Positions 52,180-63,122 of a DNA stretch of 64,000 nucleotides are shown here, in pieces. Below the pieces are notes generated by a model, which saw nothing but the letters and a program-made list of their open reading frames with translations, was not told the origin of the DNA and did no database searches. Both the position numbers and the translations under genes were made by a program. The stretch comes from Gigaspora margarita (lineage: Eukaryota; Glomeromycota; Glomeromycetes; Diversisporales; Gigasporaceae): positions 101,963 to 165,962 of the forward strand of contig WTPW01001090.1 of NCBI GenBank assembly GCA_009809945.1, written 5' to 3'. Positions within the stretch are counted from its first letter, which is position 1, and each line of letters begins with the position of its first letter.

Positions 52180-54560
52180 AATTTTATTACAGACTAACCA
52201 GATCTTAACAATACTATAGTAACAGAATACGTAACATGTAAGTTTTGTAACAGAATTTATCACCGAAACAATTCATAGACAAAACTATTTGCAACAAACT
52301 CAACTTTAACATGTGGTCACCAAAATAACGAATAAGTTGTAGCAAAAATTTTTATGTTCTAATACTAACTCAACCATCAAATATAGCTGTTCAATAAAGA
52401 GAAATCTATTTTTAAATCCATTTAAAGTTTTAAAAAAACCATGCTAAGTCATGTTTTTGCATCTTTACTAGCAGCATTAATCGAACCCAAAAGGTTCTGT
52501 GTAGAGACTGCAATGATCATTGTTGTGATCAAAAATGTAAAGACATGACTTGACGTGGCTTTTTAAAAACCTATGGACCTAAAAATATATTTCTCATTTT
52601 TCTATTGAAAAAGTTTTATAACAGGAATTTTTACATTAAATAATAATGATAATTCTAATGCAATCAACTTAACCTTACCCATATACTATGGTCACTATAA
52701 TAGCAGCAACTGAATTTCAATGATAACTTATAGAGTAGACATTGCAACAATTCTGTAACAGAATTCTTTACAATCTCATTTTATCAGTCCATTAGTAGCA
52801 ATTCAAACAACTCGATCTTAACTGCATACTGTAGGTACAAAATAAAGAGTAGGTGCTGTATCAGAATTTTTTTATAGTAACTCATGATTAAGGTCATGTT
52901 AATGTCTAATATTAACTTTATACATACTAAATCTGTAGCAAAATTTTGGCAGTAACCCATGGTAGAAATTACAAAATTCTAAAGCAAACTAATTCTAACT
53001 TGTCACAATCACACATCATGGTTACTGGAATTGTGAGTGATGTAACATAATTTTTTTTTATAGTAGAGTAGAAATTGGGATAATTTCAATATTTCACAAC
53101 CTTAACCACCATGTGCATTGCATTAGTAAGTAAGATTATAATAGAGCTTTATGACAACTGATAGTAGAAACCACAAAAATTCTAATTCAAATTACTTGAT
53201 CTTAATTACATATTGTAGTAACAGAACAGCAAGTTCTGCAACAGAATTTTTTGTGGTAACTTATAATAGAAACTTAACAATTCTAATACTAATTAAACTG
53301 CTGTGTGTACTGCATTAGCAAGTAAGTTCTATTACAGAATTTTTACTTTATTTAAGTTAGAAATCTTGAAAATTCTAACCAATTAACTCAATCTTAATTG
53401 CATATCATGATAGCAAAATCAGGGTTGGGCAGCCCTCTATGTCCAGTGAATTTCACTGGACACTGGACATATAAATTTGTCCAGTGTCCATTGATTTATT
53501 AACATATATAGAGTAAAAATTAGTGGTATATTAATGTCCTAATTATTTAGTTTGCTTGACTCTGAACAGAGGTTTCTTATTTCTAAAAAAAATTACAGGC
53601 AATTTTAGAAACTTAAATTTCATTGGACAACCCACTTGTCCAATTGCCCAACCCTGAGCAAAATAGCAAGTTCTGTAACAAAATTTTCTGAAGTAATTTA
53701 TTATAATAATTTCAATACTAATGCAACTAAATGTACTATTAGCAGTAAGTTTTATAAAAAAAATTTTATAGTAGGTAAGTTCCATAACAAAGTTTTTATA
53801 TAGAAATCATGATATTTTTAATACTAGCTCAACTTTAAATATAATATTTGCTGCATTATCTGTAACAGAATTCTTTATGCTGAATTGTTAAAAATCAATA
53901 TAATTCCAATGCAACCAACTTAACTATACACTATTGTCATCAGAATAGCAAGTAAATTTTGAAACGGATTTTTATAGTAACTTATAGTAGAAATACAATA
54001 ATTAACTCAATATTAACACTAACTTTGGTTACTAAAATAGTGAGTAGTTTTGTAATAGCATTTTATTATTGTAACTTATATTGTAGATTATGATAATTCT
54101 GTAAGAGAATACTTTAATTATCACTTAATAATTCTAATACAACTAGCTCAACCTTAATCACATACTGTAATTACTAGAATAAAAAGTAAATTCTGCAAAA
54201 GAACTTTTTATAGTAAAAATCAAACATTGACTCGACCTTAACTACTGTATGTACCACATTAGTGAACAAGTTCTATAACGAATTCTTTACAGTAAATTAT
54301 AAAAATTTTAATGCAACCTTGATTACCTAAGTTCTATAACAAAAGTCTTTATAGCAAATTATTATAAAATTATAACAATTTTAATCCTTTGGTAATTGAA
54401 TAGTAAGTTCTGTAACAGAATTTTTATAATATAATAAAATTATAATAGTTTCCAATATTAATTCAATTTTAACCACTATATATACTATATTGGTATTCAA
54501 ATTTAATTGCATATTGTGTGTTCTAAAATAGATAATAGATCTGTAATAGAATTTTTAATG
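52180..54560. repeat. Highly degenerate tandem array around GTTCTGTAACAGAATTTTT
   Basis: The inverted word GTTCTGTAACAGAATT (itself nearly palindromic) recurs at roughly 110-130-bp steps, e.g. near 52250, 52740, 52855, 53230, 53325, 53663, 53868, 54085, 54195, 54277 and 54405, each followed by ATAGTAACTTATAATAGAAA-like and CTAACTCAACCTTAACTACA-like blocks. Decay is heavy, so units are approximate. A hAT MITE interrupts it. Confidence 0.65.
53420..53656. mobile_element. hAT-type MITE with 8-bp target duplication
   Basis: The ends are CAGGGTTGGGCA and its inverse TGCCCAACCCTG, the standard hAT terminus. AGCAAAAT is duplicated at 53412-53419 and 53657-53664. The interior has a GTCCAGTG/CACTGGAC palindrome. 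The frame at 53543-53785 is incidental. Confidence 0.9.
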
Positions 54561-54569
54561 ATAATAATA

Positions 54570-56957
54570 TTTAAAAAACAGATAAGATGGGTTGCATAAA
54601 TATGCAACTTATTACACTAGTTTTTAGATCATTTCCTAAATTTGGAAGATCATATCTCCAGATCTCAAATCCGAGTTTAATATTTTACAATATTAGAACC
54701 ATAAAGATCCAAAGATCTATTCTTAGTTATATAAAGAAGATTAGTTAAGCTCAAAAGCCTTGTGGATCACTTTATTATTAATTTTATTGCTAAAAATTTT
54801 TTTTTAAAAAATGAAAATCTGAGTGGCCAGGTCAAAATTTTTATTTTATATTATAAAAATCAAGAAATAACTTTGTGATATCTTATTTCTCAATCAGTAA
54901 AAATTAAAGTAATAAAAATTAAATTATAATTATATATATATATTACATATATATAGATGTTATGCATTATTTATTAATTCATATTAGTTAAGGATTGATA
55001 TGAAATATTTGTGAATCCAAGAATAACATATGTTATACTTTGAAATTGATATTAGTATGAAGTTTATCAATATAAAATATATATATCATAATTTAGTAAA
55101 TATCGAATTGGCTATGCAAAACACAGCACACCTTTTTGAATATTTTGATGTTTTTTTGTTTCACAACTGGTTTTTAGCAGTGACTATTATAAGTTTTTTC
55201 GGGTTTAATTTTTTATTTAAAAAATTTAAGATATGAATTACTAAAAAAAATCTATTAATATTAATAAACAAGGATTTTATAATTTATTGCATCTGCAAAT
55301 ATTGTACTCCTTCTATTAATTAAAATTTTGGTCTATGAAACCACCTTTGGAGCTCTAATAAAAATACTCTACATGAAATTTTGGTATCAACTAATGATGT
55401 CTGATGTATAATACAACCTGCATTATTAATACATAATGAACCCATTTTATTAGACAACTTCAAATTAACAAATTAATGAATAATAAAACTTATGATGCAT
55501 GATGAAACCAATGACACATAGTGAAACTTATAATAAATAACAAACCTATGATAATTTTGATGAAACATAAAACTATTATTCATTTTTTAATAACAGAAAT
55601 AAATTAGTTCATGTAAAATTAATTTTTTGTTCATTATTATATCTACTCAGTTTTTATCTTTTTGATATCAATTTGATATTGCCTGATAATATGCAACAAT
55701 TACCCAGATATTTCTAATAGGTGTTCTATGAATCAACAGTAGTTTAGTATTTTATTATTATATATTATTTATAAATTTCTTATTATGTCATAGTTTGTAG
55801 CATAGTTGGGTAATTTTAATCCTTAATAAGAGTTATAAACTCTTAGTGAGTTAATTAAACATCTAGTGAGTGATTAAAACTTAGTATAAATTAAAGATAT
55901 TTGAGGGTATAGCTTTAGTTTGCAAATAAATAACAAATACTATACCATTAGTGTTAGTGTTATTATTGGTAGTTCAAAAAACCATATGTTCAGACAATGG
56001 ATTTTACACAAATTTTACAGGAAGGACACCAAAATTCTGGGTCATATGCATTGGATCTAGATTAGCATTTAGCTTAGCTATTAGCCAGTTTTATGGCAAA
56101 GTTATCAGCTTGGCATTTTTTACTTAATGAATGGATATAATTCCATTAGTAAAATTTTTTATGATCTTGGAGCAAAATTGATCAATTCCAATCTTGCTAA
56201 CCATGTTTTGATGCACTTCAACATATCCAGACCCTGAATTTTGGTGACCTATTGATTCTACACTCTGCTAGTAAATGCTAACAATAGAAAATAATCTATT
56301 TAGATTCAATATAAAGGTTTCTTAAATTACAAGAGTTTTAGCAAGAGCTTCATCATCTTAGGTAGCATTTATACAAAATTGTTAACTCTGTAATTTTGAC
56401 CAATCAAAATTTAGGATCTGTTATATTATAATAATCAAAACAAATATAATTTGTTTTCTAAATGAAAATATGTATAAAATTAAAGCTAAGAAAACCATAT
56501 TATAATTAGGTTAGGAGTAGAAAAATTAGTGGCTAGCATAGCAATTAGTAAATTATACAAAGAACATTTTTAATTAGGATGCAGTAGATAGCTTTCTAAT
56601 AAAAATTTAGAGTTATTTGTTTTTTGTAAAAAAGTAAGTTTGTTTTGATTTTTATATTACATCTAATTTTAAAATTTGATTAGTTAAAATTACAAAAAAT
56701 GAGGGAGCTAGAGCATTAGTTTTATCAATAATCAAAGGTTGTGTTAGGGGTCTCATTAATTGTCAAGAGTTTAATCAATTATCAAAAGTTTTATCAATAA
56801 CTAAGAGTTTTATAGGATTTTATCAATTATTAAATGTTTTGTTAATACAATTATAACAAAGCCTTTTATCATCATAAAATATTGCATCAGGCATTATTAG
56901 TATTAGCTATACTTTTGCTCCATTCTAGGCCTTAACTCTAATCCTAATATTAATTAA
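54570..56957. other. Gene-free AT-rich stretch
   Basis: No gene recognised. The frame at 55030-55236 (68 codons) has a hydrophobic end and no domain. A loose ~20-bp repeat (ATCAATTATCAAAAGTTTT) lies at about 56735-56850. Confidence 0.35.
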
Positions 56958-57325
56958 GTGGTAAATCGCAGATAAAGGGTAAAAAATGATGATCATTTTA
57001 TAATCAATTACAGCAGAATTTAATAGTAAATTTCTATAGTGTGCGAATGGGGCTGTTCTACATATAAAAGTATTTTTTTTACTAAGCAAACCTTTTATAA
57101 TTTCTAATTAAACTTTGCAGAACCAACTTTTCTGATTCTAATGATAGTTAAATCATTCAAATCACATTAGTATATGACATGATATTAGTATTTGTTGATT
57201 GTTTACTATAGGGTTTTTTTTATTATAATCAGAAATATATGGCATTCCACTTCCATATAAGGCAATTAGTAAAACTCTGCTGAATTTTACTATGAAATTT
57301 TGACCCTTTAGCTGCAGATTACTAC
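56958..57325. mobile_element. MITE flanked by TTAA (family B)
   Basis: The ends read GTGGTAAATCGCAGATAAAG and, inverted, GTAGTAATCTGCAGCTAAAG; TTAA stands at 56954-56957 and 57326-57329. Further inverted similarity (CAGCAGAATT) inside. Different termini from family A. Confidence 0.65.
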
Positions 57326-57941
57326 TTAAAATTTATTTTTTGTTTTGATAAATTTTCTTTAATTATTTGTTATACAAAATCAATGATCTATATAGTTATA
57401 ATAGAGGTGCAATATATTGCACTGAGATAAATTATAAATTTCTAAAAAAAAAATTGAATTTAATCTCAATAACAACAAAAATAATATTCAAATTTTTTTG
57501 GCCTTCATGTTTTGTCACCTAATACATAGCACCGATTATTTTATAAAAATTCTCTATTGGGCAAACTTGTGTTCTCAAATTATTTTCATCTTATTTAAGT
57601 AAATAAAGCTCTTCTGTTATTCTGATATGAAGTATTTTTAAAGCATTAGTAAACCAGTATTTAGCTTTTAATTGTGGTAAAGGCTTGGATTTATTAATGC
57701 TTCATTATAGTAATTAATATCCATTAAGCTTTGATTAATTTTTTTTGTTTTTTTTTTTATATCAAAGTTTCCACTATAGAAAAAGATATTTATTCAAGCA
57801 AACAGATCAAGTGCACCTCTTTGGGCACCCAATAGTTACATAGATAAGAGTACAACTAGCCACATCCGCAACTTTTGGTTACCTATTTAAATAGCTACCT
57901 GAAGGAGGACCCTGAAATATACATATTTAAGTCAGGTATTA

Positions 57942-58114
57942 CAAGTCACTCTCATTATAGTGAACTCTCAATATAGTGAATATTGCTTATAGTGAAGATT
58001 TTTTTTAAAACACATATAAACTTTACTATATAAAGAGCTCTTGATATAGTGAATATTTGATATAGTGAAGAAAATTCTTCAGCAAGATGACTTTACTATT
58101 ACAAGAGTAACTTG
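57942..58114. mobile_element. 173-bp MITE, TA flanks (pogo-like ends)
   Basis: The ends are CAAGTCACTCTCATTATAGT and, inverted, CAAGTTACTCTTGTAATAGT. Inside, TATAGTGAA words recur in both directions. TA at 57940-57941 and 58115-58116. Confidence 0.7.
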
Positions 58115-58353
58115 TAGTTTGCTTATTTATGGAGGGTTTTATACAGATCTTTTTTATTTTTAGTAATTTTTTGCTTATTTTTGAGGTTTTTTTGCAGATC
58201 TTTCTATTTTTAGTAATTTTATAACTAACCTGATCTATCTATATATATGTTGGGTCCTCCTGAAGGTTCTATACTAGCTGCCATACTTGCGTCCCACATA
58301 CTTGCATTGTCTATTTTAAACCTTTTGGTAGGACCCAAAACAATCCAATAGTA

Positions 58354-58489
58354 GGTGGTATGGTAAAAAGTGGGTAGATTTTTGGCCAAATTCACCTTAA
58401 CTCTGGTCAAAATTAAAAATTAATTTTAATTTTGACCAGAATTTAGATGAGTTTGGCCCAAAAAATCTACTCACTTTTTATACTCCACC
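58354..58489. mobile_element. 136-bp hairpin MITE, TA flanks
   Basis: The left arm GGTGGTATGGTAAAAAGTGG pairs with the right arm over about 65 bp, centre near TTAATTTTAATT. TA at 58352-58353 and 58490-58491. The minus-strand frame 58410-58225 crosses it and is not a gene. Confidence 0.8.
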
Positions 58490-59409
58490 TATCTTAGAAT
58501 TGTCTGGAGTTCTTTTCTAGTTCCTGCTCGTCTTGCTAATCCTATCTGTATTACCAGTACAGCCTTTCAATATATTAGTCAGTCGAAATCAGTCCTGGAT
58601 ACTTAATGGAATCCCCTTAGGACTACTTTATTCTTGCAAAACACTTGGTAAAGCAGTCCCGATTCCACACAGATGTCACCTATGCTTTAGTAATGTATAA
58701 ATCTACTGAGACTTACCACTTGCAGTCTAGAGTTACTTAAACTACTACCATTATCTATTTCTGCTCTTGTGAAGTTCCCTAACCTAGTAACTGGTTAGTC
58801 ACTCTTTTGGCTTTTTCCCTCAGTTGCATTTCTACTCCCAATTCTAAGACCCAGAAGGGTTGGTCAGCCCAGCATTAGAATGCCATATGGTCTCTCTCCC
58901 CTTGGTACATGCTTCTATAACACATGTTCTTTTTCTCTGGTTCAACTCTGGCAGTTCAGTTGGTAGAGTTCTCCAACCCTCTTTGTTGTGGTTATGCTTT
59001 CAGCCAGTCCCTATCCAAGTTCCTTTTTTCTGGCACTGTCAAAAGTTGGATACTTCTTCATTTAGATCTTGCCAAGCAGGTTTTTTTGCTAATTCCCAGG
59101 ATTTGCATGCTTTTTTCTCTTATATAACATTACACAAGTCAGTTGGCTCCAATAACTTGGTATGATACAGGTTACAAATCAAAGATCTAATTAGTTGGAG
59201 CACAGATTAGTTCTGTAATACAAATACAATTTTTGAAAAACATCTTCAGTAGAATTCGAACAGGACCCTGAATAATCTATGAGAGGTTATATTTGAGGAT
59301 CATAGTAAAAATTTTTTCTGTTAGCGGTTCTACTTTGGTATATATTAGCTACATTTCAAACATTAGGTACCAACTTTGGTATCAGTTCCCAATTTTCAAA
59401 ATGTAAGCT

Positions 59410-59670
59410 TTCAAAAAAAAATTTTCGAACCAACACTCTCTAAAAAAAACAGAACCAACATTCTCTAAAAAAAAAAAAACAGAACCAATGTTCTCTAAAA
59501 AAAAANNNNNNNNNNNNNNNNNNNNNNNNNNNNNNNNNNNNNNNNNNNNNNNNNNNNNNNNNNNNNNNNNNNNNNNNNNNNNNNNNNNNNNNNNNNNNNN
59601 NNNNNNNNNNNNNNNNNNNNNNNNNNNNNNAAAAAAAAAAAAAAAAAAAAAAAAAAAACAAACCTGACAC
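59410..59670. other. Assembly gap (125 N) in a ~32-bp A-rich repeat
   Basis: Three units ACAGAACCAACATTCTCT followed by 8-13 A lead into N at 59506-59630, followed by a run of 28 A. The gap is probably a collapsed simple repeat; its real length is unknown. Confidence 0.85.
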
Positions 59671-59689
59671 TTACCATTTCTGTTACCAC

Positions 59690-59855
59690 TTTTAAATATA
59701 ACATTTGAAAAAATTACCCTGTTACCATTTTTTCAAATATACTCATTTTGTCTATTACCCATTTTCAAATATAACCTTTTTACCCAATACCTACTTTTCA
59801 AATATAACCTTTTTAAAAAAATGGCCCTCCATTAGCAATTTTTCAAATATGACAT
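59690..59855. repeat. ~35-bp tandem repeat (TTTTCAAATATAACCTTTTT)
   Basis: About five units of TTCAAATATAACNTTTT..TACCCATT(A/T)CC with changes. Confidence 0.65.
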
Positions 59856-59861
59856 TATATA

Positions 59862-59945
59862 GATTGTTCGGGGTCCTATTCGAACTCTGCACCTTTTACT
59901 TGAAAGGGTGACAACAACCCAACTTTGCTATGTTGTCACACCTCT
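59862..59945 (-). repeat. tRNA-like SINE head
   Basis: Read on the minus strand: GTGACAACATAGCAAAGTTG (A-box-like) and GCAGAGTTCGAATAGGACC (B-box-like), with spacing of a tRNA promoter. It resembles the head of the copy-1 retroposon and the plus-strand sequence at 59240-59290. It is not a functional tRNA: no acceptor stem pairs convincingly. Confidence 0.5.
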
Positions 59946-60410
59946 ATTGATTTTTTTGGTTATTACTTTTCTAGTATTCTATTAAAGGATTCATAAAGCA
60001 AAAAACTATAAGTTTGCAGTTCCATCATATTATAAAAAAAACAGATTTATAAAAGTAATTATTCAACAAACACATATGATCATGGCACAGTTTTTGCATG
60101 TTATTTTTTACATATTATGACGTAATGCTAAATATTTAAAATTGCATAATATTATTTAGCTCAAAAGTAATATTTGGACCAAAATTACATTCTTATTATA
60201 TAAAAAATAAAAATTACAAAACGATTATATACAATTTTATTATTATTATAAAAATTTAATGAAAATTCATTGAATTTTAAAAAAGCAATTAGATAAAATT
60301 TCATTATAATTATAGAAATTTAATAGAAATATATTTAATTTTAAAAATTAAAAGTACAATTATTAAAAGTATTTTAAAAAGAAATTTTTTAAAAATTCTT
60401 CTTTTTAAAT

Positions 60411-62162
60411 TTATTTTACCACCCATAACCTCCTCTTTTTGACCATCCTTTTTTTACCCTTAGCTTTCTTGTTTTGATTGTTTGTTTTGAGAATATTCTG
60501 ATTATGCTCACCCAAAACATAACTTGATTCATTAGGAAATGCTTCAAGACCATTTAATGTATTTACCAAAGAAGCCTGAAAGTTATTTCATTGAAGTAGT
60601 AAACTTGCAAGAGAGAAATTACCAAATGCTAGTGCTGCTTCTTGTTGCTCTTTAAATGCTTCATAGTCATTAGGCGCATCATGATTGTTATGATTACTGA
60701 ACTTGTCATTGTCATTATAATCACCAGGAGCTTATTAAAAACAAAAAATTAGTTAAATGTTTATATAATAAATAATGTATGATATATAAATTTTACCTAT
60801 TGAAATCTACTTTAGTGCATTGATGGACCTATTGAGGCCTTCATATTGTATTACTTCTTTTGGTGTTCATATGCAGCAAGACCTTTTGAGATTTGTATCT
60901 TGTTATTAACATCACAACTGAATCTGAGTATCCTAGCTTCTTTAACAATTGTATAGCTATTTTTCTTCCTGAGTGATTTGAGATATTGCAGGTTCCAACT
61001 TGAATATATGTAGTTTACAAATAACTCTAAAATATTCTTTCAAGTTTCACTCACCAAGACCACATGCATAGTACTATTGTCCACTAAATTCTACTAATAA
61101 AGCAAAAAAAGTTAGCAAATAGACATTTATAATCAATATTACAATATACAAAGTTTACCTAAATTCAAAGTTAAGGCTTTAAATTAAAGTTTGTCATGGT
61201 CATTAGGGGCATGCTATTTATCACATGATTTTTGACATGGATACATAGTCAGAGGTAGTGATTATGTCTATATATTATATTAATCAATCAGAATTAGATA
61301 AAGTGATTACACCATACATGGATAGGGATGGCTACTAAGTAAAAAATATCATGTGATAAATGGCATGCCCCTTATCAGTCATTTGAAAAAGTAAAATTCA
61401 TAATCAAATAATATCAGCTTGAGCATTAGGATTATTAAGGCCTCACTGATTCATTTTAGATATCAAGCCTACTATCGAACCTTTTAAAGAAATTATTAAT
61501 TTGCAAGTAATAATATTCACCCCTAAGTGATGCCAATAGTGTTGTTTTGTAAAAAAAAAGTTCTTTATAACAAGCCTTTAGATGTATTATGTTATATTAT
61601 GAGGTGGTCCAATATTTGTTCAACCTTCTTTAACATCAGACCATCAGTACCAACACATTTGCCCAGACCTTTTGCAAAAAGGTTCTTCAATTTTTCATTA
61701 ATAACTTCATTTAATTCAAAATACACTTTGGGATTAAGGATATCCATGGGCTTTTCCATTATTGAATTCATATTGAAATGTCTCCAAATCACTGCCATAC
61801 AACTCCTAACAGAAGTTGCATGATACTCTCTACTATCCTGTTTCTTCAGCACAAACAAATTTTGATAATTGTTTCTCCAAGATCAGTTTTTGTATCCACC
61901 TCTTCAATTTTATCTTCAAACCCAACATCAGAATGGAACTCCTCTAGTGCCTGAACCCACATTTGTATTGCCTTATGAGTGGCTTGAACCTTTGCATTTT
62001 TATGAATTTTCTTTAGTTCAGACACAGATGGCTCTGTGTATTTGACTTGCTAATAAACAATATATTAATATATTTTTTTAAATATATTGTAATAATACAA
62101 CAACTATTATTTATTACCTTTGCATTACCAACTTTCTCCTGTGTTAATTTTGTTTTTGGCAT
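60411..62162 (-). pseudogene. DUF3504/Crypton-like tyrosine-recombinase gene, decayed
   Basis: Exon 1 (62162-62118) encodes MPKTKLTQEKVGNAK; an intron with GT...AG ends (62117-62050) leads to exon 2 (62049 on): QVKYTEPSVSELKKIHKNAK ... WVQALEEFHSDVGFEDKI. After a frameshift near 61885 the best part follows (61858-61592): LFVLKKQDSREYHATSVRSC, VIWRHFN, and VINEKLKNLFAKGLGKCVG. Then GLL-RTFFYKTTLLA..RGGEYYYLQINN (about 61570-61480) and, further, a C-terminal catalytic-like part with KGLAAYE (about 60860) and a Lys-rich tail (KKAKGKKRMVKKRR, nuclear-localisation-like) ending at 60411. Order and motifs fit the ZMYM/KIAA1958-type DUF3504 domain, derived from Crypton tyrosine recombinases, which is common in AM fungi. 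Stops and indels make activity unlikely. Confidence 0.65.
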
Positions 62163-62164
62163 TG

Positions 62165-62740
62165 CTTTTTTGTTGAAATGGGATTTACTATTACAGGTTT
62201 AAAGGCTTTTTGAAAGTTAAATATGCTTTTATAGCTTTGACTGGTACTTACAGTTTTTTATAGTTTTGATTATGATAAACTTCTGAATTTGACTTACAAT
62301 TTTAACCATCTACTTCAACACCCAATACCTTTTCAAATCCAAATACCTTTCAACTCCTGACAACTTCGATTTCAACTTTCAACTTTCAACTATTTGAAGG
62401 GAAGTAAAGTATTTAAAAAAATTATATATATCTTTTTACTTTTGTTAATAATCTTAATAATTGTGCATATTGGTGCACAAAAATTATAATTGTTAAGAAT
62501 CTCAATGATTTTGCACATTAGTGCATAGAAATTTGTAATTATTAAAATTAACACATATCATTATATGGATATAATATTATGTACAATAGTGTATCGATTT
62601 CAATTTTTTGTGTGTTAATGCATATTAAATTTTTTGAATAATTAGTTTCTATGAAGTTTTCATGCAGTAATTATAAAACCCATGCATACCCATATGCAAT
62701 TTTATATTTATATATGTATTTCTGTGTATTGAGTTTTTAT
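62165..62740. other. Upstream region of the DUF3504 gene, nothing recognised
   Basis: AT-rich with a short TTCAACTTTCAACT run at about 62372-62392. No gene or element identified. Confidence 0.35.
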
Positions 62741-62742
62741 AG

Positions 62743-62846
62743 AGTTAACTTATCTACTCACAAAATATAACATGCCTCCTTTGATATAGTTGTCTAGATT
62801 TTGTTTGTTTAGTTTAGTTGGATTTAGGTTGTTCTAAAAAACTCCA
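62743..62846 (+). repeat. Worn LTR remnant, same family as 299-3865
   Basis: ACTTATCTACTCACAAAATATAACATGCCTC, TTGATATAGTTGTCTAG.TTT and TTAGTTGGATTTAGGTTG follow 1104-1190 (and 3756-3842) of the LTR in order, with many substitutions. Only about 100 bp survive. Confidence 0.65.
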
Positions 62847-63122
62847 AATTACCAGTATCAATAGATAAGTACTTAAAAGAATCTGTAATTTGGGTTAATA
62901 ATTAGGTGAAATCAGAAGAATTACAATAAAAAACTTTAAAAATTTTTAGAAATATGAGAAATTTATTAACCAGACATATATTATTTACCAGTATCAATAG
63001 ATAAGTACTTAAGAGAATCTGTAATTTGGGTTAATAATTAGGTGAAATCAGAAGAATAACAATATAAAAACTTTAAAAATGTTTTAGAAATATGATAAAT
63101 TTATTAACCAGACATATATTAT
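62847..63122. repeat. Two-copy tandem duplication, about 138 bp
   Basis: 62847-62985 and 62986-63122 are almost identical (ACCAGTATCAATAGATAAGT at both starts, CCAGACATATATTATTTA at both ends), so the duplication is recent compared with the neighbourhood. Confidence 0.85.

Larger units (their letters stand above)
57738..59270 (-). mobile_element. tRNA-headed retroposon, copy 2, carrying two nested MITEs
   Basis: The reverse strand matches copy 1 (25258-26228) block by block: poly(A) end at about 57738-57766, TAGCTACCTG..GGAGGACC, CTAGCTGCCATACTTGCGTC, TAGTCCTAAGGGG, and the region equal to MVSPALE.../AGAAGGGTTGGTCAGC (about 58853-58872). A tRNA-like B box (GTTCGAATTCTACTG) lies at about 59242-59256, close to the 5' end. 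Two TA-flanked MITEs (57942-58114 and 58354-58489) and about 130 bp of extra sequence interrupt it. Divergence from copy 1 is considerable. The plus-strand frames at 58860-59165 are antisense shadows. Confidence 0.65.

Noticed and set aside
59440..59704. Phe-rich frames across the gap
   Set aside because: They consist of A/T homopolymer and 125 N.
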